Origin: Galbibacter kalidii
GTDB lineage: Bacteria; Bacteroidota; Bacteroidia; Flavobacteriales; Flavobacteriaceae
Direction: 5' to 3'
DNA length: 64,000 nt
NCBI RefSeq assembly: GCF_026241135.1
Contig: NZ_JAPFGA010000017.1
Span: 1-64,000, forward strand
The stretch's first letter is position 1. Each line of letters begins with the position of its first letter. Made by a program: the position numbers and the translations under genes. Shown piece after piece: positions 1 to 8,550 of this stretch. Under the pieces are notes generated by a model, which did not search any database, was not told the origin of the DNA, and saw only the letters and a list, made by a program, of their open reading frames with translations.

Positions 1-39
1 GTAAACAGAAGAACAGAATTCAGATTGATAAATAACTAA
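1..39 (+). CDS. C-terminal end of an OmpA-family protein (partial)
   Basis: Frame 1 reads VNRRTEFRLINN and then a TAA at 37-39. The NRRTEFR motif is the usual last strand of OmpA-like peptidoglycan-binding domains, which end in (K/V)NRR(T/V)EF. Only twelve codons are in the window, so the family call rests on this motif alone. A hairpin terminator follows 25 bases downstream, as expected after the end of a gene. Confidence 0.5.
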   Translation, partial: VNRRTEFRLINN

Positions 40-63
40 TATCAACTCAGGATTATAAATATG

Positions 64-95
64 AAAAGAGCCGCAATCTGTGGCTCTTTTTGTTT
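64..95. terminator. Rho-independent terminator, probably shared by converging genes
   Basis: AAAAGAGCC (64-72) pairs perfectly with GGCTCTTTT (82-90) and is followed by a T-rich run on the + strand. It lies between the OmpA-like tail (+) and the end of the thioredoxin-like gene (-), so it can serve both. Confidence 0.75.
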
Positions 96-135
96 TTATC
101 AACTGATTGTAGAACTAACCGTTAGATTTCAGTTA

Positions 136-579
136 CTACTTATATTTTTCGATAATTTCAAAATAATTACTCGGATCTCTCAGGGAGTTATAACCGGAAA
201 CCTCATCCATTTTCTTTCCGCGATGATTAAGGAAAACCATTTTCGGGAAAACTTTTTCCTCATTATATTCTCCAAGCATTTTTCGGTTTTTCTTAAGTTG
301 TTCGGGAGTTATAATGTCAATTCTTCTTGGTATATCCACTTTTACCAAAACGTAGTTTTCAGACAATTTTGCGAATCTGTCACTGTCAAATAAATCCTCT
401 TTTAGCATTTTACACGGACTGCACCAATCGCTTCCCGTAAAATACATCAGGATATTCTTATTCTCTTTTTTAGCTATATGTTTAGCCTCAGAGATATCAG
501 TAAGCCATTCAACATTATTACTTGTTGTAGTATTTATATTGAATAGGACTAAAAAGAAAAAAGGAACTATAAATTTCAT
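136..579 (-). CDS. Secreted thioredoxin-family protein
   Basis: A 147-residue protein with a hydrophobic N-terminal signal (about residues 1-20) followed by a thioredoxin-like fold. The redox motif is WCSPC with cysteines 53 and 56, preceded by the strand ILMYFTGSD, the form typical of thioredoxin_7 or DUF255-like periplasmic proteins. The later VFPKMVFL stretch supplies the cis-proline region. It probably reduces or isomerises disulfides in exported proteins. The partner is unknown. It is transcribed alone, between the terminator at 64-95 and ybaB. Confidence 0.8.
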   Translation of the reverse strand: MKFIVPFFFLVLFNINTTTSNNVEWLTDISEAKHIAKKENKNILMYFTGSDWCSPCKMLKEDLFDSDRFAKLSENYVLVKVDIPRRIDIITPEQLKKNRKMLGEYNEEKVFPKMVFLNHRGKKMDEVSGYNSLRDPSNYFEIIEKYK

Positions 580-623
580 CTTTTTCGTTTTTCTGGTTAC
601 AAAGTAACAAATTCTAGGCCAAA

Positions 624-947
624 CTATTTAAACATGTCCATTCCGGGGATGTTGGGCATCCCTTCTTTGGCCACTGCTCCCAGCTCCGCTTCGTTTATTT
701 TTGTCGCTTTTTCGATGGCTTTGTTGATGTGTAATACCAAATAATCCTCCAGTTGTTCTTTATCCTGCAACAACTCGTCAGACAGGGTAACGGATTTCAA
801 TTCCCTGTTGGCCGTCATGGTGACAGATATAAGCTTGTCATTGCTTTCCTCTGCTACGGTTATTGTATCCAGCCGTTTTTTTGTTTCCTCAATTTTTTGT
901 TGGGTTTCTTTAAGTTTTCCCATCATTCCCATTAGGTCTCCAAACAT
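624..947 (-). CDS. ybaB: YbaB/EbfC family nucleoid-associated protein
   Basis: A 107-residue protein starting [17 protein letters not shown], with the charged N-terminal helix and the central strand-rich core ([14 protein letters not shown]) of the YbaB/EbfC family. These small dimers bind DNA and are often found near recR/dnaX in other bacteria, although neither is here. The length matches the family. It lies 44 bases upstream of the thioredoxin-like gene on the same strand, so the two may be cotranscribed. Confidence 0.9.
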   Translation of the reverse strand: MFGDLMGMMGKLKETQQKIEETKKRLDTITVAEESNDKLISVTMTANRELKSVTLSDELLQDKEQLEDYLVLHINKAIEKATKINEAELGAVAKEGMPNIPGMDMFK

Positions 948-1015
948 AACTCACTAATTTTTTTATCTCGGTAAAATTACTAATTTAGGTGTAATTATTC
1001 CTAAAATTAATATAA

Positions 1016-3148
1016 ATGAATTTACGCTCTTCTATTCTTGTCCTATGTGTTATTTTTGCGGCTTCCTGCAAAAAGAAAGACAAAAACACTATGAAACACA
1101 TCATACCTCCAACAGCAGAAAAAAAACCTGTTAACCTGGAAAAGCATGGAGATATCAGAGTAGATGATTATTATTGGCTGAACGAAAGGGAGAATCCTGA
1201 AGTGATCGATTATCTGGAAAGGGAAAATGCCTATTACGATCAAATGACAGCCCATACCAATGACTTTAAGGAGGCTTTGTTTAAGGAAATGAAAGGGCGC
1301 ATCAAGGAAGATGACGAGTCAGTTCCGTATAAATACAACGGCTATTGGTACATTACTAAATATGAAGAAGGAAAAGACTATCCCATATATATCAGAAAAA
1401 AAGATGGAGAAGGAGCCGAAGAAGAGGTGATGTTCGACTGCAACGAAATGGCTGAGGGCTATTCCTATTTTAATTTAAGGGGAATCAACATCAGTCCGGA
1501 CAACAAATTAGCCGCTTTTGGGGTGGACACGCTCAGTAGAAGAAAATATACCATCAGAATAAAAAATCTGGAAACGGGCGAGATTTATCCGGCTACGATA
1601 GAAAACACCACGGCAGGGAGTACATGGGCAAATGACAATAAAACCTTGTTCTATACCCGAAAAGATCCTCAAACCCTACGCTCAGATAAGGTTTACAAGC
1701 ATGTTTTAGGAACTGATGTCACTGAAGACGAATTGGTTTATCACGAAGAGGATGAAACTTTTAGCGCTTTTGTTTATAAGACGAAATCCAGAAAATACAT
1801 CGTTTTTGGGTCGGGCAGCACTTTAACATCAGAATACAGTATTTTGGATGCCGATAGTCCTGATGATGAGCTTAAGGTCTTTCAACCAAGGGAAAGAGGC
1901 CTGGAATACAATATTGCCCATTATGAAGACTCATTTTATGTGATTACCAATGCCGACAAGGCGACCAATTTTAAATTGATGAAAACCCCAGTGGAAAAGA
2001 CCACTAAGGAAAACTGGGAAGAAGTGATTCCACACAGGGAAAATGTGTTACTGGAAGATATCGATATCTTTATGGATTACCTGGTGGTGAGTGAGCGAAG
2101 CAATGGTTTGAACAAAATAAAAGTAAAACCTTGGGATGGAAGTGATGAATATTTCATTCCGTTCGACAACGAAACCTACACCGCTTTTCCTTCTACCAAT
2201 CTGGAATTTGATACCAATACACTTCGTTATGTGTACAATTCCTTGACCACACCGGCTAGTACAATCGATTTTAACATGGTTACCAAGGAGAAAGTGGTAA
2301 AAAAGGAACAGGAAGTCCTGGGAGGAAAGTTTGATAAAGACAATTATACCTCTGAGCGTGTGTGGGCAAAAGCTGCGGATGGAACTATGATCCCAATTTC
2401 CATGGTCTATAAGAAAGGGATAAAGAAAAATGGCAAGAATCCGTTGTTGTTATACGGTTACGGTTCTTATGGAGCTACAATAGACCCGTATTTCTCTTCG
2501 GTACGTTTGTCTTTGTTGGATCGTGGCTTTATCTATGCGATAGCCCATATCAGAGGAGGGGAGTACCTTGGACGAAATTGGTATGAAAATGGCAAGTTAA
2601 TGACAAAAAAGAATACGTTTACTGATTTTGTGGATTGTTCTAAGTTTTTGGTTGAAGGAAATTATACCTCAGAAGAGCATTTATATGCCATGGGAGGCTC
2701 AGCCGGAGGTTTGTTGATGGGAGCTGTGATCAATATTGCTCCGGAGCTTTATAACGGTGTGATCGCTGCTGTTCCATTTGTGGATGTGGTAACAACCATG
2801 CTGGACGAATCCATTCCGTTAACAACTTCGGAATATGACGAATGGGGGAATCCGAACAATAAAGAATATTACCATTATATCAAATCCTATTCACCATATG
2901 ATAATGTGGAAACCAAAGAATACCCAAACTTATTTGTAACAACAGGGTTACACGATTCTCAAGTGCAGTATTGGGAACCGGCAAAGTGGGTGGCAAAGTT
3001 AAGAAATGTTAAAAAAGGCGATAATCAGCTCTTGTTTCATATTAATATGGATGCCGGTCATGGTGGGGCTTCAGGGAGATTTGAAGCTTTAAAAGAAGTC
3101 GCAGAAGAATATGCCTTTCTATTGGATTTAGAAGGAATTCAGGAGTGA
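1016..3148 (+). CDS. Prolyl oligopeptidase family serine peptidase (S9A, oligopeptidase B-like), lipoprotein
   Basis: A 710-residue S9 peptidase. Residues 1-18 form a lipoprotein signal with the lipobox ending in Cys18 followed by KKK, so it should be membrane-anchored in the periplasm. An N-terminal beta-propeller (about 40-420) is followed by the alpha/beta hydrolase domain. The catalytic triad is visible: Ser562 in GGSAGG, Asp647 in GLHDSQV and His682 in DAGHGG. It cleaves short peptides after proline or basic residues; the E/R-rich propeller fits oligopeptidase B. Its stop codon lies about 70 bases before the start of the next gene, and a promoter sits between them. Confidence 0.9.
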   Translation: MNLRSSILVLCVIFAASCKKKDKNTMKHIIPPTAEKKPVNLEKHGDIRVDDYYWLNERENPEVIDYLERENAYYDQMTAHTNDFKEALFKEMKGRIKEDDESVPYKYNGYWYITKYEEGKDYPIYIRKKDGEGAEEEVMFDCNEMAEGYSYFNLRGINISPDNKLAAFGVDTLSRRKYTIRIKNLETGEIYPATIENTTAGSTWANDNKTLFYTRKDPQTLRSDKVYKHVLGTDVTEDELVYHEEDETFSAFVYKTKSRKYIVFGSGSTLTSEYSILDADSPDDELKVFQPRERGLEYNIAHYEDSFYVITNADKATNFKLMKTPVEKTTKENWEEVIPHRENVLLEDIDIFMDYLVVSERSNGLNKIKVKPWDGSDEYFIPFDNETYTAFPSTNLEFDTNTLRYVYNSLTTPASTIDFNMVTKEKVVKKEQEVLGGKFDKDNYTSERVWAKAADGTMIPISMVYKKGIKKNGKNPLLLYGYGSYGATIDPYFSSVRLSLLDRGFIYAIAHIRGGEYLGRNWYENGKLMTKKNTFTDFVDCSKFLVEGNYTSEEHLYAMGGSAGGLLMGAVINIAPELYNGVIAAVPFVDVVTTMLDESIPLTTSEYDEWGNPNNKEYYHYIKSYSPYDNVETKEYPNLFVTTGLHDSQVQYWEPAKWVAKLRNVKKGDNQLLFHINMDAGHGGASGRFEALKEVAEEYAFLLDLEGIQE

Positions 3149-3164
3149 TTAAAAAAAAAGTAAT

Positions 3165-3172
3165 TAAATTTG
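3165..3172 (+). promoter_or_regulatory. Bacteroidota -7 promoter element (TAAATTTG)
   Basis: Exact match to TAnnTTTG, 47 bases upstream of the PLP-enzyme start at 3220. It suggests that the translational start is 3220 and not the longer in-frame ATT at 3145, whose coding region would span this promoter. Confidence 0.6.
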
Positions 3173-3219
3173 CAAGGTTTGAAGTAATTCATAACAAATT
3201 TGTATCTAACCAAATTTCT

Positions 3220-4260
3220 ATGGAACAAAAGATAAAAGCTTACAACAATGTTTTAGATTTAATAGGAGATACTCCTTTACTAAAACTAAGCAAAATAACC
3301 CAAAATCTTACTGGTAATTTCTACGCTAAAGTAGAAGCTTTTAATCCGGGTCATTCAAGTAAAGACCGAATAGCACTTCACATTATTGAAGAGGCTGAAA
3401 GAAGAGGTCTTTTAAAACCGGGAGATACAATTATTGAAACCACATCGGGAAACACAGGTTTCAGCATCGCTATGGTCAGTGTGATCAAAGGTTATGAGTG
3501 CATACTTGCTGTAAGTTCCAAATCCTCAAAAGATAAAATCGATATGCTCCGTTCTATGGGAGCCAAAGTATATGTTTGTCCGGCACATGTTAGTGCAGAC
3601 GATCCAAGGTCGTATTATCAGGTAGCGAGAAGAATTCATGAGGAAATGAAAGGCTCTATCTATATCAATCAGTATTTTAACCAATTGAATATGGATGCGC
3701 ATTATCAAACCACAGGACCTGAAATATGGAAGCAAACCGGTGGACAACTCACGCATTTAATCGCATGTAGCGGTACCGGGGGAACTATTTCCGGAACAGG
3801 GCGTTATTTAAAGGAAAAAAATCCAAACATCAAGATAATAGGTGTTGATGCCTATGGTTCTGTACTGAAAAAATATCACGAAACCCGGGAATTTGATTCA
3901 GAAGAGATTTATCCGTACCGCATCGAAGGTTTAGGGAAAAACCTGATTCCTGCTGCAACAGATTTTGATGTGATCAATAAGTTTGTTAAAGTAACCGATG
4001 AGGAAAGTGCTCATACCGCAAGGGAGATTTCTAAAACAGAAGGCTGTTTTGTGGGATATACCAGTGGCGCAGTGATGCAAGCGGTAAAACAATTGGATAA
4101 AGAGAGCGAATTTTCTAAGGATAGCAATATCGTTATGATCTTCCCGGATCACGGTTCGCGTTATATGAGCAAGATCTACAGTGATGGCTGGATGCAAGCG
4201 CAAGGATTTTTTGATTCTGTCAACACAGAAGAAACTCAAAAAATAGAATATATAAAGTAG
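3220..4260 (+). CDS. PLP-dependent cysteine/cysteate synthase-like enzyme
   Basis: A 346-residue fold-type II PLP enzyme of the cysteine synthase/cystathionine beta-synthase family. The PLP lysine is Lys48 in [11 protein letters not shown], the substrate loop is TSGNTG (75-80) and the PLP-phosphate loop is GTGGT (185-189). The C-terminal [17 protein letters not shown] is the form seen in cystathionine-beta-synthase-like catalytic domains, and no CBS regulatory domains follow. The two downstream genes are a short-chain reductase and a serine-palmitoyltransferase-like enzyme. This is the gene set of capnine (sulfonolipid) synthesis, in which such an enzyme makes L-cysteate from O-phosphoserine and sulfite. 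Cysteate synthase is therefore my preferred role, and ordinary cysteine synthase is the alternative. Start chosen at [10 protein letters not shown] after the promoter. Confidence 0.75.
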   Translation: MEQKIKAYNNVLDLIGDTPLLKLSKITQNLTGNFYAKVEAFNPGHSSKDRIALHIIEEAERRGLLKPGDTIIETTSGNTGFSIAMVSVIKGYECILAVSSKSSKDKIDMLRSMGAKVYVCPAHVSADDPRSYYQVARRIHEEMKGSIYINQYFNQLNMDAHYQTTGPEIWKQTGGQLTHLIACSGTGGTISGTGRYLKEKNPNIKIIGVDAYGSVLKKYHETREFDSEEIYPYRIEGLGKNLIPAATDFDVINKFVKVTDEESAHTAREISKTEGCFVGYTSGAVMQAVKQLDKESEFSKDSNIVMIFPDHGSRYMSKIYSDGWMQAQGFFDSVNTEETQKIEYIK

Positions 4261-4327
4261 TTCACCTTGGGCACGAGGCATTACGTTGACTGCCCTTATG
4301 TGTTTTCAATACATTTCCAAACCCTAA

Positions 4328-4444
4328 AAAAAAGGTATATCCGTTTTTACCGAGTCAGTCGGGATTACTTTCCAACCTACCATTACCGATCCAACTGCGG
4401 GAAATACCAAAAAAGCCATAAAGGAATTGGAAAGAATGAACTAA
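4328..4444 (+). other. Short open stretch without a start codon, possible gene remnant
   Basis: Between the PLP enzyme and the reductase there is a 38-codon open stretch that begins after a TAA and ends at TAA 4442-4444. It has protein-like composition (GISVFTESVGITFQP near its start, KKAIKELERMN at its end) but no ATG, GTG or TTG start. A run of eight adenines sits just upstream. It could be the tail of a decayed gene. I do not recognise the family. Confidence 0.2.
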
Positions 4445-4483
4445 TACAATACCTTTCTGATCATTCAAGGAAAAATTTAATAA

Positions 4484-5344
4484 ATGAAGAATATATTGAT
4501 CACCGGAGTATCATCCGGTATTGGGTATGCAACCGCTAAACTTTTTTTAGATAAAGGGTTTAGGGTGTTTGGAAGCGTACGCAAACAAACTGATGCCGAT
4601 GTGTTGACAAAAGAATTGGGTGAGCATTTTCATCCGTTGCTTTTCGACGTAACTGATGAAAAAGCCATCAAAGAAGCCTTAAAAGAAGTGGAAAGTGTTC
4701 TTGGAGATGCACCACTTGATTGTTTGGTGAATAATGCAGGAGTGTCTGTAAACGGACCTTTGGCTTATATCCCGCTTGATGAATTTTCCAATCAGCTGGA
4801 TATAAATGTGATAGGAGTTATGAGGGTTACGCAAACTTTTTTACCTTTATTGGGATTTAATAACAACAAACCCAAGGGTAGGATCGTTAACATAAGCAGT
4901 GGTTCAGGAAGAGTTACCCGACCGTTTATGGCGCCCTATTCGGCTTCAAAATATGCTGTTGAAGCCATTTCTGATGGCTTGAGAAGGGAATTGCTCGATT
5001 TTGGGATCGATGTTACGGTTATAGAGCCGGGTCCAATTAAATCAGAAATATGGAACAAGGCTAAAGCCGATGCTGGAACACAAGTAGATAAATATAAAGA
5101 CACGCCTTATGGGGAGATTTATACTCATATGAATAAGGTTGTAAAGCAGATGGAAAGCAACGCGCTGGATGCAAGTGAGGTAGCAACTTTGATTTATGGA
5201 ATAACTGAAGGAAAAAAGAAAAAGACCCGATATTTGGTCGCTCCAAAAAAATGGTTATTTTGGTTGGCGATCCATGTACTGCCGGACAAGTTTTTGGACA
5301 AAATGTTTCAAATGCAATTCAAGAAGCTGGTAGAAGAAAAGTGA
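4484..5344 (+). CDS. Short-chain dehydrogenase/reductase, candidate 3-ketocapnine reductase
   Basis: A 286-residue classical SDR. The cofactor motif is TGVSSGIG (7-14), NNAG is at 83-86, and the catalytic set is Ser138/139, Tyr152 and Lys156 (YSASK). The C-terminal extension (residues 250-286) is hydrophobic and basic, which suggests contact with a membrane or lipid. From its position between the cysteate-synthase-like and acyltransferase-like genes I infer that it reduces the 3-keto sulfonolipid base, as 3-ketosphinganine reductases do in sphingolipid synthesis. A general lipid or retinol-type SDR remains possible. Confidence 0.85.
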   Translation: MKNILITGVSSGIGYATAKLFLDKGFRVFGSVRKQTDADVLTKELGEHFHPLLFDVTDEKAIKEALKEVESVLGDAPLDCLVNNAGVSVNGPLAYIPLDEFSNQLDINVIGVMRVTQTFLPLLGFNNNKPKGRIVNISSGSGRVTRPFMAPYSASKYAVEAISDGLRRELLDFGIDVTVIEPGPIKSEIWNKAKADAGTQVDKYKDTPYGEIYTHMNKVVKQMESNALDASEVATLIYGITEGKKKKTRYLVAPKKWLFWLAIHVLPDKFLDKMFQMQFKKLVEEK

Positions 5345-5373
5345 AAAGTTTATGATAAAAGCTTAAATTTAGT

Positions 5374-5381
5374 TACTTTTG
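5374..5381 (+). promoter_or_regulatory. Bacteroidota -7 promoter element (TACTTTTG)
   Basis: Exact TAnnTTTG match, 52 bases upstream of the acyltransferase start, so this gene has its own promoter as well as possible readthrough from the reductase gene. Confidence 0.55.
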
Positions 5382-5433
5382 CGTGCTATAAATTTTACAT
5401 TTATTTCTAAACAAAAAGAAAACCTCCATTTAC

Positions 5434-6696
5434 ATGAGAGACTTATTTGATAGGATTATTGAGAACAAAGGGCCATTAGGAAAGTGGGCTTCTCAGGCAG
5501 AGGGATATTTTGTTTTTCCGAAGTTGGAAGGACAAATTTCTAACAGAATGAAGTTCAATGGAAAAGAAGTCATTACCTGGAGTATCAATGATTACCTTGG
5601 TCTTGCAAATCATCCCGAAGTGCTTAAAGCAGATGCAGCTGCTGCAGCAGAACACGGAGCAGCATACCCGATGGGAGCTAGGATGATGAGTGGGCATACT
5701 GACCTTCACGAACAACTACAAAACGAACTGGCGGAATTTGTAGACAAAGAATCTGCTTACTTATTGAACTTTGGTTATCAGGGAATGGTGTCGGCGATTG
5801 ATGCTTTAGTAACCAAAGATGATATCATTGTTTATGATGTTGATGCACACGCCTGTATTATAGACGGGGTGCGACTCCATATGGGAAAACGCTTTACCTA
5901 TCAGCACAACGATATGGAAAGTTTGGAAAAGAACTTGGAGCGTGCTACCAAAATGGCCGAACAGACCGGAGGAGGAATTTTAGTGATTTCTGAAGGGGTT
6001 TTCGGTATGAGAGGAGAACAAGGCCGTTTAAAGGAAATTATAGCGCTGAAAGAAAAATATACATTCAGATTGTTGGTTGATGATGCTCATGGATTCGGAA
6101 CCCTTGGTGAAACAGGAGCCGGAGCCGGAGAGGAGCAAGGCGTTCAGGAAGATATCGATGTTTATTTTGCCACTTTTGCAAAGTCAATGGCGGGAATCGG
6201 TGCGTTTTTGGCCGGAGATAAAGAAGTGATCGACTATTTGAAATACAATTTACGTTCTCAAATGTTCGCAAAATCATTGCCGATGATTTACGTAAAAGGG
6301 GCTTTAAAGCGTTTGGAAATGCTGAGAAACATGCCTGAACTTAAAGCGAAGTTGTGGGAGAATGTAAATGCGCTTCAAAACGGACTTAAAGAAAGAGGTT
6401 TTGATATAGGAACTACACAAAGTTGTGTGACACCTGTTTACCTTAACGGAAGTATCCCGGAAGCCATGGCTTTAGTAAAAGATCTTAGGGAGAATTATGG
6501 GGTTTTCTGCTCGATAGTAGTATATCCGGTGATTCCAAAAGGATTGATCTTGTTGAGAATGATCCCAACAGCTACCCATACTATGGAAGATATTGAAGCT
6601 ACGCTTGAAGCATTTTCAGCGATCAGGGATCGTTTGGAAAACGGAACCTACAAACGTCTTTCAGCAGCTGTAGAAGCCGCTATGGGCGATAAATAA
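5434..6696 (+). CDS. Serine palmitoyltransferase-like alpha-oxoamine synthase, candidate cysteate fatty acyltransferase
   Basis: A 420-residue fold-type I PLP enzyme of the alpha-oxoamine synthase family (AONS/KBL/SPT). The PLP-binding Asp and His are in VDDAHG (Asp217, His219), and the Schiff-base lysine is Lys250 in TFAKSMAG. These enzymes condense an amino acid with an acyl thioester and release CO2. With a cysteate-synthase-like gene and an SDR directly upstream, the likely reaction is cysteate plus acyl-CoA or acyl-ACP to 3-ketocapnine. Sulfonolipids are known envelope lipids of gliding Bacteroidota. Serine palmitoyltransferase or 2-amino-3-ketobutyrate ligase are the alternatives. A strong terminator follows. 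Confidence 0.85.
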   Translation: MRDLFDRIIENKGPLGKWASQAEGYFVFPKLEGQISNRMKFNGKEVITWSINDYLGLANHPEVLKADAAAAAEHGAAYPMGARMMSGHTDLHEQLQNELAEFVDKESAYLLNFGYQGMVSAIDALVTKDDIIVYDVDAHACIIDGVRLHMGKRFTYQHNDMESLEKNLERATKMAEQTGGGILVISEGVFGMRGEQGRLKEIIALKEKYTFRLLVDDAHGFGTLGETGAGAGEEQGVQEDIDVYFATFAKSMAGIGAFLAGDKEVIDYLKYNLRSQMFAKSLPMIYVKGALKRLEMLRNMPELKAKLWENVNALQNGLKERGFDIGTTQSCVTPVYLNGSIPEAMALVKDLRENYGVFCSIVVYPVIPKGLILLRMIPTATHTMEDIEATLEAFSAIRDRLENGTYKRLSAAVEAAMGDK

Positions 6697-6720
6697 TTGA
6701 AACAGAACATGTCAATATAG

Positions 6721-6752
6721 AAAAATCCGCTTTTTAGCGGATTTTTTGTTTT
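6721..6752 (+). terminator. Rho-independent terminator
   Basis: AAATCCGC and GCGGATTT form an eight-base stem around a TTTTTA-like loop, followed by a run of T. It closes the putative sulfonolipid gene set. Confidence 0.85.
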
Positions 6753-6823
6753 TTCGGGTATATAGATTTATAAGATTAACGGTGTATTTGGATAGTAGGT
6801 AATTAATAATTTAAAAATAATGC

Positions 6824-6831
6824 TAACTTTG
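6824..6831 (+). promoter_or_regulatory. Bacteroidota -7 promoter element (TAACTTTG)
   Basis: Exact TAnnTTTG match, 17 bases before the antitoxin start at 6849. Confidence 0.55.
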
Positions 6832-6848
6832 ATATAAACGGCAGAATT

Positions 6849-7079
6849 ATGAGTACTCAAGTAATACAAGATGACAACGGTAAGCCAACTGGTGTTTATA
6901 TTCCTATTAAGGATTGGGAAAAAATAAAAATGCTGTATCCGGGAATTGAACAATTTGATGACGATTTACCGCAATGGGAAAAAGAACTTATCGATCAACG
7001 TTTGGCAACGATAGCCGAAAATCCTGAGAAGTTACAACCTATTGAGTCTTTATTTGCCGAATTAAAGCGTGAGATATAA
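6849..7079 (+). CDS. Antitoxin of a ParE/RelE-type toxin-antitoxin pair
   Basis: A 76-residue acidic protein. The start (MSTQVIQDDNGKPTGVYIP) resembles DNA-binding or prevent-host-death-like antitoxins, and the acidic helical C-terminal half fits the toxin-wrapping part of addiction-module proteins. It is followed at once (stop 7077-7079, next ATG 7080) by a ParE/RelE-like frame. It was probably the antitoxin and self-repressor of that pair. The gene is intact although its toxin is interrupted. Confidence 0.65.
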   Translation: MSTQVIQDDNGKPTGVYIPIKDWEKIKMLYPGIEQFDDDLPQWEKELIDQRLATIAENPEKLQPIESLFAELKREI

Positions 7080-7373
7080 ATGTACAAAGTGCTATATTTT
7101 GATGAGGTTTTTACCGATATTCAAGATGCTAAAATCTGGTATAAAGAACAGTAAGAGGGATTAGAGAAGCGTTTTGCGTTGGCTATTCTCAAAATTATTA
7201 AAATGCCTACGGTTTATTCCATTCGTTACAAAAACATAAGAATAGCTCATCCGAAAATTTTTCCATATAATATTCACTTCTACATTGACGAATCTGTAAA
7301 AACGATTGTCATTATCGGTATTGTGCATAATAAACGACAAGATACCGTGGATTTAAATAGGATTTCAGAATAA
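7080..7373 (+). pseudogene. ParE/RelE-family toxin gene interrupted by an in-frame TAA
   Basis: Read from ATG 7080, this frame gives a plasmid-stabilisation-type toxin: YKVLYFDEVFTDIQDAK, then WYKEQ, then a TAA at 7152-7154, then EGLEKRFALAI and the C-terminal strands IRIAHPKIFPYNIHFY and TIVIIGIVHNKRQ. The frame is unchanged across the stop, and a single C-to-T change of CAA (Gln) would create it; toxins of this family usually have a polar residue here (WYEEQxEGL). The product should be a 24-residue peptide unless the stop is read through or translation restarts at the in-frame TTG 7179. Loss of toxicity is the simplest reading. Confidence 0.75.
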
Positions 7374-7387
7374 ATTTAAGATAAACC

Positions 7388-8506
7388 CTACAACTCCTTC
7401 CTATATGTCCGCCATTTCTTGATAAGCTGTGGATTGTAGTCTTTCCAAAGAGCTTGTACTTGGTTGTTGGTTTCCAATTCCGGATTGGTTTCTAAAGTTG
7501 TAATGCCCCTTTTTACAAAAACCTCATAACATTTGTGGAAAATAATGGCGGTAAGTCCTTTCCGCATATATTCTGGCGCAACGCCAATGAGTAGTAATGT
7601 AGCTTTAGCATTTTTCTTTTGTGCTTTCAACAAATGATAAAACCCAAAAGGGAAAAGTTTGCCTTTTGCTTTTTGTAAAGCCTTGGAAAAAGAAGGCATT
7701 ATGACGGAAAAACCGACTAATTCTCCATTTTCATCAGCAATGAGATTGACGAAATCCGGATCGAGGAATTTGAGGTATTTGTCCTTGTAATGTTCAACTT
7801 GATAGGGTTTGATGGGAGTAAAGGACTCCAGGTGTTTATACGAACGGTTCATCAAATCAAAAATATCTTTAGCATAGGGGAGAAGTGCCTTGGTGTTGGG
7901 CAGATCAATGACCTTAAGTTTGAATTTCTTTGTTAGCAAATTGGAGAATTTGACTAATTTTTCAGGGACTTCAAGGGGTACCATGATTTCAAACTCTTTC
8001 CAATCGACTTCCTTTTTAAAACCAACCTGCTCTATATGCTTGGGATAGTAGGGATAGTTGTAGTTGGTAGGCATGCTGCCAATACGATCAAATCCTTCAA
8101 TCAGCATTCCTGCTTTGTCCATATTGGAAAAACCTGCCGGGCCTTCTACATATTCCAATCGGTTTTGTTTTCCGATCTCAAAAACCTTGTCAAATAGCGC
8201 TTTCGTAACATCTACATCGTCTATCGCGTCAAACCAACCAAACCTAAGTTTGCTTTTACCCTGATTTTTCACCTCATTCCAATTGATAATCGCACAAACC
8301 CTTCCTGCAATTTTATTGTCTTTATAAGCGAGGAAAAAATAAGCGTCAGCATCTTTATAAGCCGGGTTTTTGTCTTCATCAAAATTAGCCAGCTCTTCTT
8401 TGATAATGGGTGGAACCCAGTTTTCGGAATTCTTATAGAGTCTAAACGGAAATTTAACAAACTGTTGTAACTGTTTCTTTGTAGTTACTTGTTTTATCTC
8501 AATCAT
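7388..8506 (-). CDS. GNAT-like N-acetyltransferase domain protein
   Basis: A 372-residue protein with an N-terminal GNAT-like fold (FFLAYKDNKIAGRVCAIIN around residues 57-75) and a second acetyltransferase-like half (LIADENGELVGFSVIMPS, then LLLIGVAPEYMRKG near the acetyl-CoA loop). Proteins of this length and type are widespread in Flavobacteriia and often carry misleading names such as GTP cyclohydrolase. The substrate is unknown. It stands alone on the minus strand, with no promoter I can point to. Confidence 0.65.
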   Translation of the reverse strand: MIEIKQVTTKKQLQQFVKFPFRLYKNSENWVPPIIKEELANFDEDKNPAYKDADAYFFLAYKDNKIAGRVCAIINWNEVKNQGKSKLRFGWFDAIDDVDVTKALFDKVFEIGKQNRLEYVEGPAGFSNMDKAGMLIEGFDRIGSMPTNYNYPYYPKHIEQVGFKKEVDWKEFEIMVPLEVPEKLVKFSNLLTKKFKLKVIDLPNTKALLPYAKDIFDLMNRSYKHLESFTPIKPYQVEHYKDKYLKFLDPDFVNLIADENGELVGFSVIMPSFSKALQKAKGKLFPFGFYHLLKAQKKNAKATLLLIGVAPEYMRKGLTAIIFHKCYEVFVKRGITTLETNPELETNNQVQALWKDYNPQLIKKWRTYRKEL

Positions 8507-8550
8507 AGATTTTTTGATTCGTTATTTTGATTTTTGGGGAGGGTTGTCTA

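Noticed and set aside
4267..4539. 90-residue ORF overlapping the reductase start
   Set aside because: Its composition is not protein-like and it overlaps the well-supported SDR start in another frame.
7179..7373. A separate small gene starting at TTG 7179
   Set aside because: It is the C-terminal half of the interrupted toxin frame; homology continues upstream across the TAA.
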